DNA from: Paraburkholderia sp. UYCP14C
Lineage (GTDB): Bacteria > Pseudomonadota > Gammaproteobacteria > Burkholderiales > Burkholderiaceae
DNA length: 64,000 bases
Direction of reading: 5' to 3'
Assembly (NCBI RefSeq): GCF_004197395.1
Contig: NZ_SELS01000009.1
Location: 1-64,000, forward strand
Both the position numbers and the translations under genes were made by a program. Below, piece after piece: positions 54,380-62,872 of the stretch; the first letter of the stretch is position 1, and every line of letters begins with the position of its first letter. A model generated the notes under the pieces. The model was not told the origin of the DNA and ran no database searches. It saw only the letters and a list, made by a program, of their open reading frames with translations.

Positions 54380-55080
54380 TGCGTCGCGCGTTCGCGCTGC
54401 TGACGGTGCTGCTGTTCGCGGTCGTGTTCTGGCGGATGATCGGCGGCTATACGGAGTTGCAGGGGCTGCGCCCGCTCGCCTGGTACTACGTCGTCAGAGG
54501 GCCGCTCGAACTCGGTGCGCCGAACATCGTGACCGGCATCCTGATCACCTTTCGCGGCTTCGACACGCTCGGCGAAGTCGCGGTGCTGTTCATGGTCGCG
54601 GCGAGCGTCGGCGTATTGCTGAAAGAGGAAAGCGATGCGACCTCCGCCGATGCGGCAGCTGAAACCGCGGCCGCGCGCCGCCCCGCCGGCGAGATCGTCC
54701 ATACCGGCAAGCAGGTGCTGCTGCCGATGATCTTCACGTTCGGCGGCTACGTGATCGTCAACGGTCACCTGTCCGCGGGCGGAGGCTTCCAGGGCGGCGC
54801 GATCGTCGCGTCCGCGGTGATGCTGATGCTGCTCGCGCGGCCCCACTCGACGCTGAATGTCGCGCTGCTGAGCGTCGTCGAATCGCTCGCGGGCGTGATC
54901 TACGTTTGCATCGGCATTCTGGGCCTCGTGCTCGCGGGCGGCTTTCTCGACGCGCGCTTTCTGCCGCGCGGCGAGTTCGGCGCGTTCTTCAGCGCCGGCG
55001 CGATCCCGCTGATTTCCGCGCTGCTCGGCGTCAAGGTCGGCGCGGAGCTCAGCGTCATCATCGACCGCTTCAGAAGCTGA
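54376..55080 (+). CDS. Mrp antiporter subunit B-like, fused MbhE-MnhB
   Basis: 234 residues. Residues 1-90 resemble the MbhE/MrpA-end segment (TFRGFDTLGEVAVLFMVAAS), residues 105-234 the MnhB domain (GGYVIVNGHLSAGGGFQGGA). Membrane protein of the antiporter core. Confidence 0.83.
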   Translation: MMRRAFALLTVLLFAVVFWRMIGGYTELQGLRPLAWYYVVRGPLELGAPNIVTGILITFRGFDTLGEVAVLFMVAASVGVLLKEESDATSADAAAETAAARRPAGEIVHTGKQVLLPMIFTFGGYVIVNGHLSAGGGFQGGAIVASAVMLMLLARPHSTLNVALLSVVESLAGVIYVCIGILGLVLAGGFLDARFLPRGEFGAFFSAGAIPLISALLGVKVGAELSVIIDRFRS

Positions 55081-55096
55081 GCGACAAGGAGAGCGC

Positions 55097-55471
55097 ATGA
55101 GCACGGGCATCCCGGTTTCGAAGATCCTGCTGATCACGGGCTTCTGCCTGTCGCTGATCGGCCTGTGGGGCATGCTGACCCACCGCAACATCCTGCGCAT
55201 CATCATCGCCTTCGCGGTGATCGACACGGGCCTGCACATCGTGATGGTCGCGACCGGCTACATCACGGGCGGCACCGCGCCGATCATCGACGCGGCGCTC
55301 AGCAAATCCGCCGCCGCGCACCGCGCGATCGATCCGATTCCATCGGCGCTCGTCGTCACGGCGATCGTGATCGGGCTTTCGGTCACCGCCATCATGCTGT
55401 CGTTCGCGATCCGTCTTTACGCCGCCAAAAAGACCCTCTCCATCGACGCCTTCACCGAGTCGAAATGGTAG
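55097..55471 (+). CDS. Mrp antiporter subunit C-like (MnhC/NuoK)
   Basis: 124 residues, three helices with the NuoK-like pattern (GLWGMLTHRNILRIIIAFAVID, ALVVTAIVIGLSVTAIML). Its end overlaps the start of the large subunit. Confidence 0.88.
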   Translation: MSTGIPVSKILLITGFCLSLIGLWGMLTHRNILRIIIAFAVIDTGLHIVMVATGYITGGTAPIIDAALSKSAAAHRAIDPIPSALVVTAIVIGLSVTAIMLSFAIRLYAAKKTLSIDAFTESKW

Positions 55472-58400
55472 CCGCGCTCTTTCATCCGCTGCATATCTTC
55501 ATCCTCGGGCTCGGCGGCGGCTTCGTCATTCCGCTGCTGTACCGGCTCGGCAAGCCGTGGCTCACGCTCGGCTTTTTCATCGCGTTGTGCGGCATCGTGC
55601 TCGTGTCCGGCGTGTCGTTCTACGGCCTGCTCGACGGCGGCGACACGATCGAGATCCTGACCGCCGGCGCGCTGCCGCCGGTGTCGATCAATCTGCGCTT
55701 CGGCTTGTGGGAAGGCTTTTTCACGTTCAGCGTCAACGTGGTCGCGCTGCTCGGCGCATTGCATCTGTGGGATCGTCTGCGCGGCAACTACGCGGCGTTG
55801 CTGCTGTACCTGATTCTGGTGATGGGCATCGACGGCATGGTGATGACCCGCGACCTGTTCAACCTGTTCGTGTTTCTCGAGATCGTGTCGATCGCGACCT
55901 ACGGCCTGTTCGGGCTCGAACGCACGCCCGCCGCGCTCGCCGCCGCGTTCAAGTACATCTTTGCGACCGTGATCGCGTCGACGCTGTTCCTGCTCGGCGC
56001 GATGTTGCTGTACTACGTGGCCGGCACGCTGAATATCGACGAACTGCTGTCGCTGCGCAACCAGATCGGCGGCCCGATCGGCACCACCGCGATCCTGCTC
56101 GTATTCGCGAGCCTCGTGATCGAGCTGAAGCCGTTTCCGGCCAACGGCTGGGGGCTCGACGTCTACGAGACCGCGCCGAGCGGTGTCGCCGCAATGGTAT
56201 CGGTCGGCGTATCGGCGGGCGTGTTTTTCGCGCTGCTGAAATTGCTGCCGCTGTTCGACGGCCAGCTCACGCTGCTCGCCGTATCGGGCGGCGTCACGTT
56301 CCTGTTTTCGAATCTGCTCGCGATCAAGCAGACGAAACCGCAACGCGTGCTCGGCTATTCGTCGATCGGCCAAATGGCGCTATTGATGCTGTCGCTCGCG
56401 TTGCTGCGCCAGATCGGCGCGGATACCTCGATCCCGCTCGTCGTCGGCGGCCTCTTCATCAACCATCTGTTCGCGAAGGCGGGGCTGTTCTGGCTGATCG
56501 GCGTGCTGCGACGCCACGGCGACGATGCGCGCGCGATCCTGTCGCGCAGCCCACTGCTGATCGGCCTGCTCGGCCTGTTCCTCGTCGCGATCGCGGGGCT
56601 GCCGCCGTTCCCCGGCTTCTGGGCGAAGTGGGAACTCGTGATGCGCCTGACCGCCGCCGGCAAGCCCTACTGGATCGTGCTGATCCTCACCGGCTCGCTG
56701 CTCGAAGCGGGTTACATGTTCCACTGGTTCGTGCGCGCGCTGGCTCCGTCGGGTGTCGAAGCCAAAGCTCGCCCCAACCTCGCCGCGCTGCTGCCGCTGC
56801 TCGGCGTCGCCGTGCTGCTGATTGCGGCGGCCTATATGGCAGCCGTGTTCTCGGGTGTCGCGTCGCCGTGGATCTTCTCGCCGCTGATGGCGGGCGCGCT
56901 GTTCTATGCGGCCGATCGTCTGCCGGGACGCGTGAAAGGCGTGCTCGCGCTGATCGCGATCGGGCTGATCGGCAGTCTGCTCTGCGAGGGCTCGGGCGGT
57001 ATCGCCGGGTTGTTCACCTGGCTTCTGCTCGCGGGCAGCCTCGTGATCGCAGCGGCGAGTCTCTACCGCGACGACGTACGCGCCGGCTTCTATCCGATGC
57101 TGGTCGTGCTGTCGCTGTCGATCCCGGCGCTGCTGCGCTCGTCGACGTCGCTCGAATTCTTCTATAGCTGGGAAATCATCACGCTGTCGTCGTGCTTCCT
57201 GATCGCGAAGTGCCGGCGCGCGGGACCGCACGTGCTGACCTTCCTGCTGTTTTCGCTACTGGCCGCGTTCTTCCTGCTGGCGGGCTTCGCCAACATCGCG
57301 GCGATCGACGACACCATCGCGCTATCGGCGCTGATCCACTCGGGACCGGAAGCGAACCGCGCGTTCGTGCTGCTCGCGACCGGCTTCCTGATCAAGGCCG
57401 GCGCGATCGGCGTGCACGTGTGGCTGCCGGGCGCCTACACCGAGGCGGAAGACGACGTGACCGCGATGCTGTCGGCGGTGGTCAGCAAGGTCGCGATGTT
57501 CGGCCTGCTGATCGGCACCTACCTGACCATACGCTCGGAGGTCGGCCTCGAACTCGCGCACGTGATGACGTGGATCGGCATGCTGACGACGCTGTTCGGC
57601 GCGCTGATGGCGCTGCGGCAGAACGACTTCAAACGCATGCTCGCGCTGTCGAGCATGAGCCAGATCGGCTATATCGTCACCGCGATCGGCCTGATGAGCC
57701 ACCTCGGCTGGGTCACCGCGCTGTACCTCGTCGCCAATCACATGTTCGTGAAGGGCATCCTGTTCCTCGCGCTCGCGGGCGTGATCCTGCGCACCGGCAC
57801 GCGCAACTTCGCCGATGTAGGCGGCCTTGCACGCGAGATGCCGCTCACGTTCGCAATGGTCGTGGTCGCGCTCGTGTCGATGTCGGGCCTGCCGCCGCTG
57901 ATGGGCTTCGGCGGCAAATGGCTGCTGCTGAGCGCAATGACCGACAAAGGCTGGTACGGGCTCGCGGTGTGCGGGCTGATCGCGACCTGCGCCGGCTTTC
58001 TGTACATGCTGCGGCTGCTGAACGGCCTGTTCCTGAAGCCGCGCCCGCCGCAGCGGCAGGCAGTGCGCGAAGCACCCATCATGCTGCTGATTCCGCAGTT
58101 CCTGTTCGTGGTCGGCATCGTGATCCTGTCGTTCTTCCCGAAGCTGCTGATCGAGCCGGTGTCGGCCGCGATCGATCCGCAGTTCGCGGCGACGCTGGTG
58201 TGGGGCGGCATGTCGCTCGAAAGTATTTACGGGTTCTGGAATCCGACGCCGGTCGTGATCGTCGTGCTGATCGTCACGGCGATCGTGTTCGGGCTCGGTG
58301 TGCTGTACTACCGCAGCCGCCGCGGCAACGCGCGCAACGGCCCCGACTTTTACCACTTCTACCGGCCGATCCTGAGCCGCACGGTGCCGCCGGTCGCGCA

Positions 58401-58560
58401 GATGTTCTGGCGCGGCCTCTCGCACTTCGCGCTCGCGGCGGCGGCATGGATGCGGCGCGTCTATACCGGCAACGGGCAGACCTACGCGCTCTATGTGCTG
58501 CTGTATTTTCTCGTGATCTATTTCGCGAGCACGGGCCTGGGCGCGGCGGGCACGCAATGA
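55465..58560 (+). CDS. Double-module MrpD/NuoM-like antiporter protein (1031 aa)
   Basis: One frame with two complete proton-antiporter modules. Module 1 (about 80-500) has the key glutamate E139 in LFNLFVFLEI and a lysine in ELKPFPANGWGLDVYE. Module 2 (about 535-930) has FFYSWEIITL and the lysine in IKAGAIGVHVWLPGAYTEAEDD, plus NHMFVKGILF. Normal MrpD is about 500 residues. No MrpA (NuoL-like) gene is present, so the double protein may supply both large subunits. The last 100 residues are a polar segment and final helices. Confidence 0.88.
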   Translation: MVAALFHPLHIFILGLGGGFVIPLLYRLGKPWLTLGFFIALCGIVLVSGVSFYGLLDGGDTIEILTAGALPPVSINLRFGLWEGFFTFSVNVVALLGALHLWDRLRGNYAALLLYLILVMGIDGMVMTRDLFNLFVFLEIVSIATYGLFGLERTPAALAAAFKYIFATVIASTLFLLGAMLLYYVAGTLNIDELLSLRNQIGGPIGTTAILLVFASLVIELKPFPANGWGLDVYETAPSGVAAMVSVGVSAGVFFALLKLLPLFDGQLTLLAVSGGVTFLFSNLLAIKQTKPQRVLGYSSIGQMALLMLSLALLRQIGADTSIPLVVGGLFINHLFAKAGLFWLIGVLRRHGDDARAILSRSPLLIGLLGLFLVAIAGLPPFPGFWAKWELVMRLTAAGKPYWIVLILTGSLLEAGYMFHWFVRALAPSGVEAKARPNLAALLPLLGVAVLLIAAAYMAAVFSGVASPWIFSPLMAGALFYAADRLPGRVKGVLALIAIGLIGSLLCEGSGGIAGLFTWLLLAGSLVIAAASLYRDDVRAGFYPMLVVLSLSIPALLRSSTSLEFFYSWEIITLSSCFLIAKCRRAGPHVLTFLLFSLLAAFFLLAGFANIAAIDDTIALSALIHSGPEANRAFVLLATGFLIKAGAIGVHVWLPGAYTEAEDDVTAMLSAVVSKVAMFGLLIGTYLTIRSEVGLELAHVMTWIGMLTTLFGALMALRQNDFKRMLALSSMSQIGYIVTAIGLMSHLGWVTALYLVANHMFVKGILFLALAGVILRTGTRNFADVGGLAREMPLTFAMVVVALVSMSGLPPLMGFGGKWLLLSAMTDKGWYGLAVCGLIATCAGFLYMLRLLNGLFLKPRPPQRQAVREAPIMLLIPQFLFVVGIVILSFFPKLLIEPVSAAIDPQFAATLVWGGMSLESIYGFWNPTPVVIVVLIVTAIVFGLGVLYYRSRRGNARNGPDFYHFYRPILSRTVPPVAQMFWRGLSHFALAAAAWMRRVYTGNGQTYALYVLLYFLVIYFASTGLGAAGTQ

Positions 58561-58592
58561 CGACAACGACGCCGCGCGACTCGCGTCATCAC

Positions 58593-59276
58593 TCACTCGC
58601 TCGTCGAATCGACCGCTAATTCCGCGCCGCGCTCTCGCGCGGGACGCTGCACGGCCCGGACGAGCCCGCTGCCGCCGCCGCCGCAGAAGAACAGATCCGC
58701 GCCGTTCGATTCGAGTCCGGAGATACCCGCGCCGGCCGGCATCTCGACGCTCTCCAGCACCTCGCCGCTGCGCGGATCGATATGCCTGAGTTCGCTCTCG
58801 TCACCTTCCCACGTGCCATGCCATAGCTCGCCGTCGACCCACGTGATGCCGGTCACGAAGCGGTTCGATTCGATCGTGCGCAGCACCGCGCCCGTCTCCG
58901 GATCGACCTGATAGATTTTTCGCTCCGGATACTGACCGACCCACAGCGAACCCTCGGCCCATGTCAGCCCCGACTGGCCGCCGTCGCCGGGTGCCGCGAT
59001 CGTCGACAGTACCTGGCCGCTTTGCGGATCGATCTTCTGGATGCGGCCGTCCGCGATCTGGAACAGGTGCTCGCCGTCGAAGGCCGTGCCCGCGTCGGCG
59101 GGCACCGCGATCGAGCGCAGCGTCTCGCCGCTCGCCGGATCGAACGCGTCGAGCCGTTCGCCGGTCGCGATCCACACCTGCCGGCCGTCGTAGGTGACCC
59201 CATGCACTTTGTCGACGCCCGTAAAGGGCCCATATTCGCGGACGATTCTGGCGGCTGAGCGGTTCATGGTTGCCAT
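58593..59276 (-). CDS. Beta-propeller (glutamine cyclotransferase/quinoprotein-like) protein
   Basis: 227 residues of repeating blades such as GRIQKIDPQSGQVLSTI, KIYQVDPETGAVLRTI and LRHIDPRSGEVLESV. No signal peptide. Function unknown; family members are sometimes annotated as glutamine cyclotransferases. 5 bases after the upstream regulator-like gene, so they form a pair. Confidence 0.75.
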   Translation of the reverse strand: MATMNRSAARIVREYGPFTGVDKVHGVTYDGRQVWIATGERLDAFDPASGETLRSIAVPADAGTAFDGEHLFQIADGRIQKIDPQSGQVLSTIAAPGDGGQSGLTWAEGSLWVGQYPERKIYQVDPETGAVLRTIESNRFVTGITWVDGELWHGTWEGDESELRHIDPRSGEVLESVEMPAGAGISGLESNGADLFFCGGGGSGLVRAVQRPARERGAELAVDSTSE

Positions 59277-59281
59277 CCTAA

Positions 59282-60535
59282 TCACGAAGGGAACGGGGAA
59301 GGGAGTAACAAAGCCGTCGCGAATCCGGCGAGGGGCGGCGTCATCCAGCGGCGCGCGCGCCCGTCGCCCACCGGCTGCACCTTGCCGGCCGCGGCGAGCG
59401 CGTCGAGCGAGCGCTGCACGGTGCGCTGACTCGCGCCGAGCACGAGAGCAAGCGCGGAACTCGACCACGATTCGCCATCCGACAGAAACGCGAGCAGAGT
59501 CGCATGCTCGCTTTCGACCGGCGGCGCCAGCACGACGACCTCGCGCGCATGACGCGGCGCGATTGCGAAGCCGCGCGCCGTCGCACTGACGCTCGCGAGC
59601 GTGCCGAGCGCCGCGCGCAGCCGGCCGATCTCGACACGTAATCGCGCGCGATGCGATTCGTCGGCGCGTTTGGCGCGAAACGCGCGTGCGACTAGCGCGT
59701 CGCGCGGCACGTCATCGGGCCATGCCTCGCCGAGCATGCGGGCGAGCGCGAACAACACCGGTCGGCTCGCGAGCGCGACCGCCGCGTTCGCATCGCGGAT
59801 CGCGTAGCGGCAAGCGTCGACGATCAGCGGTCCACCCGCCTGGTTCGAGCTCAGTAGCTTCTCGACTTCATCGAGCAGGATCGGTTCTTCTTCGCCATGC
59901 GCGACGATGCGCGCCGCCGGCTGGCTCAGTGTGACCGAGGCGCTTTCGACTTCCGCGATCAACGCGGGAATACCGGCCTCGCGAGCCGCGCGTGCCGCCC
60001 GCGCCAGCGCGGCACGCGCAGCGACGCTGCGCAAACGGCGCAGCGCGACCCCCGCGACCACCAGCTCGTGCGCGGCCCGCAACGCGGGCGGGAACAGCCG
60101 CGGCTCGAGCGCGGCAAGCTTGCGCTCCGCTTCGTCGAGACGGCCGATCAGCAGCAGACGCCGCGCCGCCAGATAGCGCGCATGCGCGGCATTGACGCGA
60201 TCGCCGTGCGCATCGAGCGTGGCGGTCGCCGAGTCGAGTGTTCTGGCGGGCCATGCGAGATCGCGCGACGCGAGCGCGATCTCCGCTTCGGCGACCACGC
60301 ATCGCGCGCGCGCCACCGCATGCTGCGCGCCGAACCCGCGCGCGGCGCCGCGCACCAGCGCCTTGGCGCGCACGAAATCGCCGAGCTGCGCCATCGCAAT
60401 GCCGCGCAGCGCGAGCGCCGGCGCGTCGTCACGCAGCGCGACGCGGTCGAGCGCACCGAGCGGATCGCCGGCCGCGAGCGCGCGCGCCGCCGCCGAAATC
60501 AGCGCGTCCACGGCGTGCGAGTCCGCGCGCAGCAC
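59282..60535 (-). CDS. Helix-turn-helix regulator with TPR-like helical domain
   Basis: 417 residues, very alanine/arginine-rich. Residues about 1-250 form paired helices like TPR repeats; the C-terminus has an HTH (ALALVLGASQRTVQRSLDALAAAGKV). Probably regulates the adjacent propeller gene. The ligand is unknown. Confidence 0.72.
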   Translation of the reverse strand: MLRADSHAVDALISAAARALAAGDPLGALDRVALRDDAPALALRGIAMAQLGDFVRAKALVRGAARGFGAQHAVARARCVVAEAEIALASRDLAWPARTLDSATATLDAHGDRVNAAHARYLAARRLLLIGRLDEAERKLAALEPRLFPPALRAAHELVVAGVALRRLRSVAARAALARAARAAREAGIPALIAEVESASVTLSQPAARIVAHGEEEPILLDEVEKLLSSNQAGGPLIVDACRYAIRDANAAVALASRPVLFALARMLGEAWPDDVPRDALVARAFRAKRADESHRARLRVEIGRLRAALGTLASVSATARGFAIAPRHAREVVVLAPPVESEHATLLAFLSDGESWSSSALALVLGASQRTVQRSLDALAAAGKVQPVGDGRARRWMTPPLAGFATALLLPSPFPS

Positions 60536-60678
60536 GTCATTGGATCAAGCGAATCCCGCCACACTTGTCACTCCCACCCGGTCGATGTCCACCCCTAATC
60601 TAGCATGACCATCAACCGCTACCGACGCCGTCGGGCAAGGGCTCGCGCGGCACGGTACGACCCACGGAGGAACCCACG

Positions 60679-61443
60679 ATGACTACGCATCCGACCGGAA
60701 CACGCGAACAGTGGCTCGACGCGCGACGCGCGCTGCTCGACGCGGAAAAAGCCCACACGCGACACGGCGACGAACTCGCGCGGCAACGCCAGGCGCTGCC
60801 GTGGGTGAGGGTCGACAAAGCCTATCGTTTCGATACCGAAGAAGGCAGCGCATCGCTCGCCGATCTGTTCGGAGGTCGTTCGCAGCTGCTCGTCTACCAC
60901 TTCATGTTCGGCCCCGACTACAAGGCGGGCTGCCCGTCGTGCTCGTCGATCGCGGACGGCTTCGGCGGCTTCGCCGTGCATCTCGCGCATCACGACGTGA
61001 TGCTGATGGCGGTGTCGCGCGCGCCGCTCGAAAAGCTGCAGACATACAAGCGGCGCATGGGCTGGACGTTTCCATGGGCGTCGTCGGCAAGCGGCGATTT
61101 CAATTTCGACTTCAACGTGTCGTTTACCGAGACGCAGCAGCGCGAAGGCACGATCGAGTACAACTACGCGCGCAACGGTCACGCGATGGACGTGAGCCCC
61201 GCGCCCGAACCCGTCGCGCAGTTCGCGGCGACCTGCGGCACCGACGCGGCCACCTTTTCGCGCGACCGGCCCGGCATGAGCGCGTTCGTGCTCGAAGACG
61301 GCGACGTCTATCACACGTACTCGACCTACGCGCGCGGCGTCGATGCGCTGTGGGGCATGTATCAGTGGCTCGATCGCGCGCCGAAGGGACGCAACGAGAC
61401 GGGCATCTGGTGGCGCCGTCACGACGAGTACGAGCGGTCATGA
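60679..61443 (+). CDS. DUF899 thioredoxin-like protein
   Basis: 254 residues: YHFMFGPDYKAGCPSCSSIADGF with a CxxC motif, and a C-terminal GMYQWLDRAPKGRNE. Family has a thioredoxin fold. GGAGGAA precedes the ATG. It overlaps the DUF2182 gene by 4 bases. Confidence 0.88.
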   Translation: MTTHPTGTREQWLDARRALLDAEKAHTRHGDELARQRQALPWVRVDKAYRFDTEEGSASLADLFGGRSQLLVYHFMFGPDYKAGCPSCSSIADGFGGFAVHLAHHDVMLMAVSRAPLEKLQTYKRRMGWTFPWASSASGDFNFDFNVSFTETQQREGTIEYNYARNGHAMDVSPAPEPVAQFAATCGTDAATFSRDRPGMSAFVLEDGDVYHTYSTYARGVDALWGMYQWLDRAPKGRNETGIWWRRHDEYERS

Positions 61444-62273
61444 GCCCGCTCGTGCGCGCTGTCTGCGCGAGCGGGCAGCAGTTCGCCACCTGGCGCGCGG
61501 CGCGCACATCGCAGCGCGTGTTCGTCGGCGTCTGCGCGTTGGTGTTCGCCGCGAGCGTCGCGGCGACCCTCGCGCACAACGCGTCGATGTCGGCGATGGG
61601 CACGCTGCCGATGCCCGGCGGCTGGTCGATGTCGACGCTGTGGATGCCGACCTGCGGGCGCACGTGGGCCCGCGCGGCGGTGTCGTTCATCGGCATGTGG
61701 ATCGTGATGATGGCGGCGATGATGCTGCCGTCGTTGCTGCCGGCGCTGCTGCGCTATCGCGACGCGATCGGCTCGCGCACAGGTGCGGGCCGACTGGCCC
61801 TGCTGACGATGTTCGTGAGCGGCGGGTACACGGTGGTTTGGACGGCGCTTGGCGCGGGCGTGTTTGCGCTGGGCGCGTCGCTCGCGGCGCTCGAATTGCG
61901 GTGGCCCGCGCTCGCGCGTTCGGTGCCGCTGGCGGCCAGCATCGTCGTCCTGCTCGCCGGCGCGTTGCAGTTCAGTACGTGGAAAGCCCGCCGCCTCGCC
62001 TGCTGCCGCGCGACCCCGAGTCTCGCCGCCGATGCGGCAAGCGCGCGGCGATACGGTCTGCGCATCGGTATCGACTGTGTCGGTTGCTGCGCGGGTCTCA
62101 CCGCCATTCTGCTGGTCGTCGGCATCATGGATCTGCGCTCGATGGCCGCCGTGACGGTCGCCATCACCGCTGAGCGCCTGGCACCGGACGGCGCGCGCGT
62201 CGCACGGGCGATCGGCGCCATAGCCGTCGGCGCGGCCGGCTGGTTGCTCGCTCAGGCCGTGTCAGCCGGCTAA
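61440..62273 (+). CDS. DUF2182 membrane protein
   Basis: 277 residues, about six helices, with the family motif MWIVMMAAMMLPSLLPAL and a conserved cysteine cluster CVGCCAG near the C-terminus that recalls copper-binding membrane proteins. Coupled to the DUF899 gene, suggesting a redox or metal-related pair. Confidence 0.84.
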   Translation: MSPLVRAVCASGQQFATWRAARTSQRVFVGVCALVFAASVAATLAHNASMSAMGTLPMPGGWSMSTLWMPTCGRTWARAAVSFIGMWIVMMAAMMLPSLLPALLRYRDAIGSRTGAGRLALLTMFVSGGYTVVWTALGAGVFALGASLAALELRWPALARSVPLAASIVVLLAGALQFSTWKARRLACCRATPSLAADAASARRYGLRIGIDCVGCCAGLTAILLVVGIMDLRSMAAVTVAITAERLAPDGARVARAIGAIAVGAAGWLLAQAVSAG

Positions 62274-62452
62274 TACAGGGTCGCAAAGCGATGCTCGGCA
62301 GTCGTACTGTCCCGATATTGTTTTAATTTTGGAAACAGTGAGTTCGGAAATTAGGTATTTACCCTAGTTCCCGCTCCCCCTAGACTGTCATCACTGCTGC
62401 AAACAAACGAGTTTCGCAGCCTAACAAGATAAAAACCTGGAGGTAGTTAAAA

Positions 62453-62719
62453 ATGAAATCGCTCGTTCAAGCTGTCGTTATCGCCGCTACCCTCGCTGCT
62501 CCGGTTGCCGTTTTCGCTCAATCGAACCAGCCGCTGACCCGCGCGCAAGTCCGTGAAGAGCTGGTTCAGGTCGAAAAGGCCGGCTACAACCCGGCACGTT
62601 CGAACCCGAACGAATATCCGTCGAACATTCAGGCTGCCGAAGCCCGCGTCGCCGCGCAAAACAGCGCGGTCGGCGGTGTGACCAGCGGTTCGTCGGAGCA
62701 AGGCCGCGCAGCGCAGTAA
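62453..62719 (+). CDS. DUF4148 secreted protein
   Basis: 88 residues: signal peptide ending AVFAQ, then LTRAQVREELVQVEKAGYNP and a YPSNIQAAEARVAAQ segment, the DUF4148 pattern of Burkholderiaceae. GGAGG precedes the ATG. Function unknown. Confidence 0.9.
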   Translation: MKSLVQAVVIAATLAAPVAVFAQSNQPLTRAQVREELVQVEKAGYNPARSNPNEYPSNIQAAEARVAAQNSAVGGVTSGSSEQGRAAQ

Positions 62720-62803
62720 GCCGCGTTCCCGGTTGGAAAGTTGCTGTTGATGTAGCCGTACCTGCCGGAGCGCTCTGCCATAGCGCTCTCGCAGCTTCCC
62801 CTG

Positions 62804-62841
62804 CTGGCCCGCCATCGCGATTCAATGCGATGGCGGGCCAG
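62804..62841. terminator. Bidirectional hairpin between convergent genes
   Basis: CTGGCCCGCCATCGC and its perfect complement enclose an 8-base loop. No T run, so termination may be inefficient on its own; it separates the DUF4148 and dehydrogenase genes. Confidence 0.65.
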
Positions 62842-62872
62842 TTCCGCTCTGGGGTGCGCCGCCAGTCTCGCG

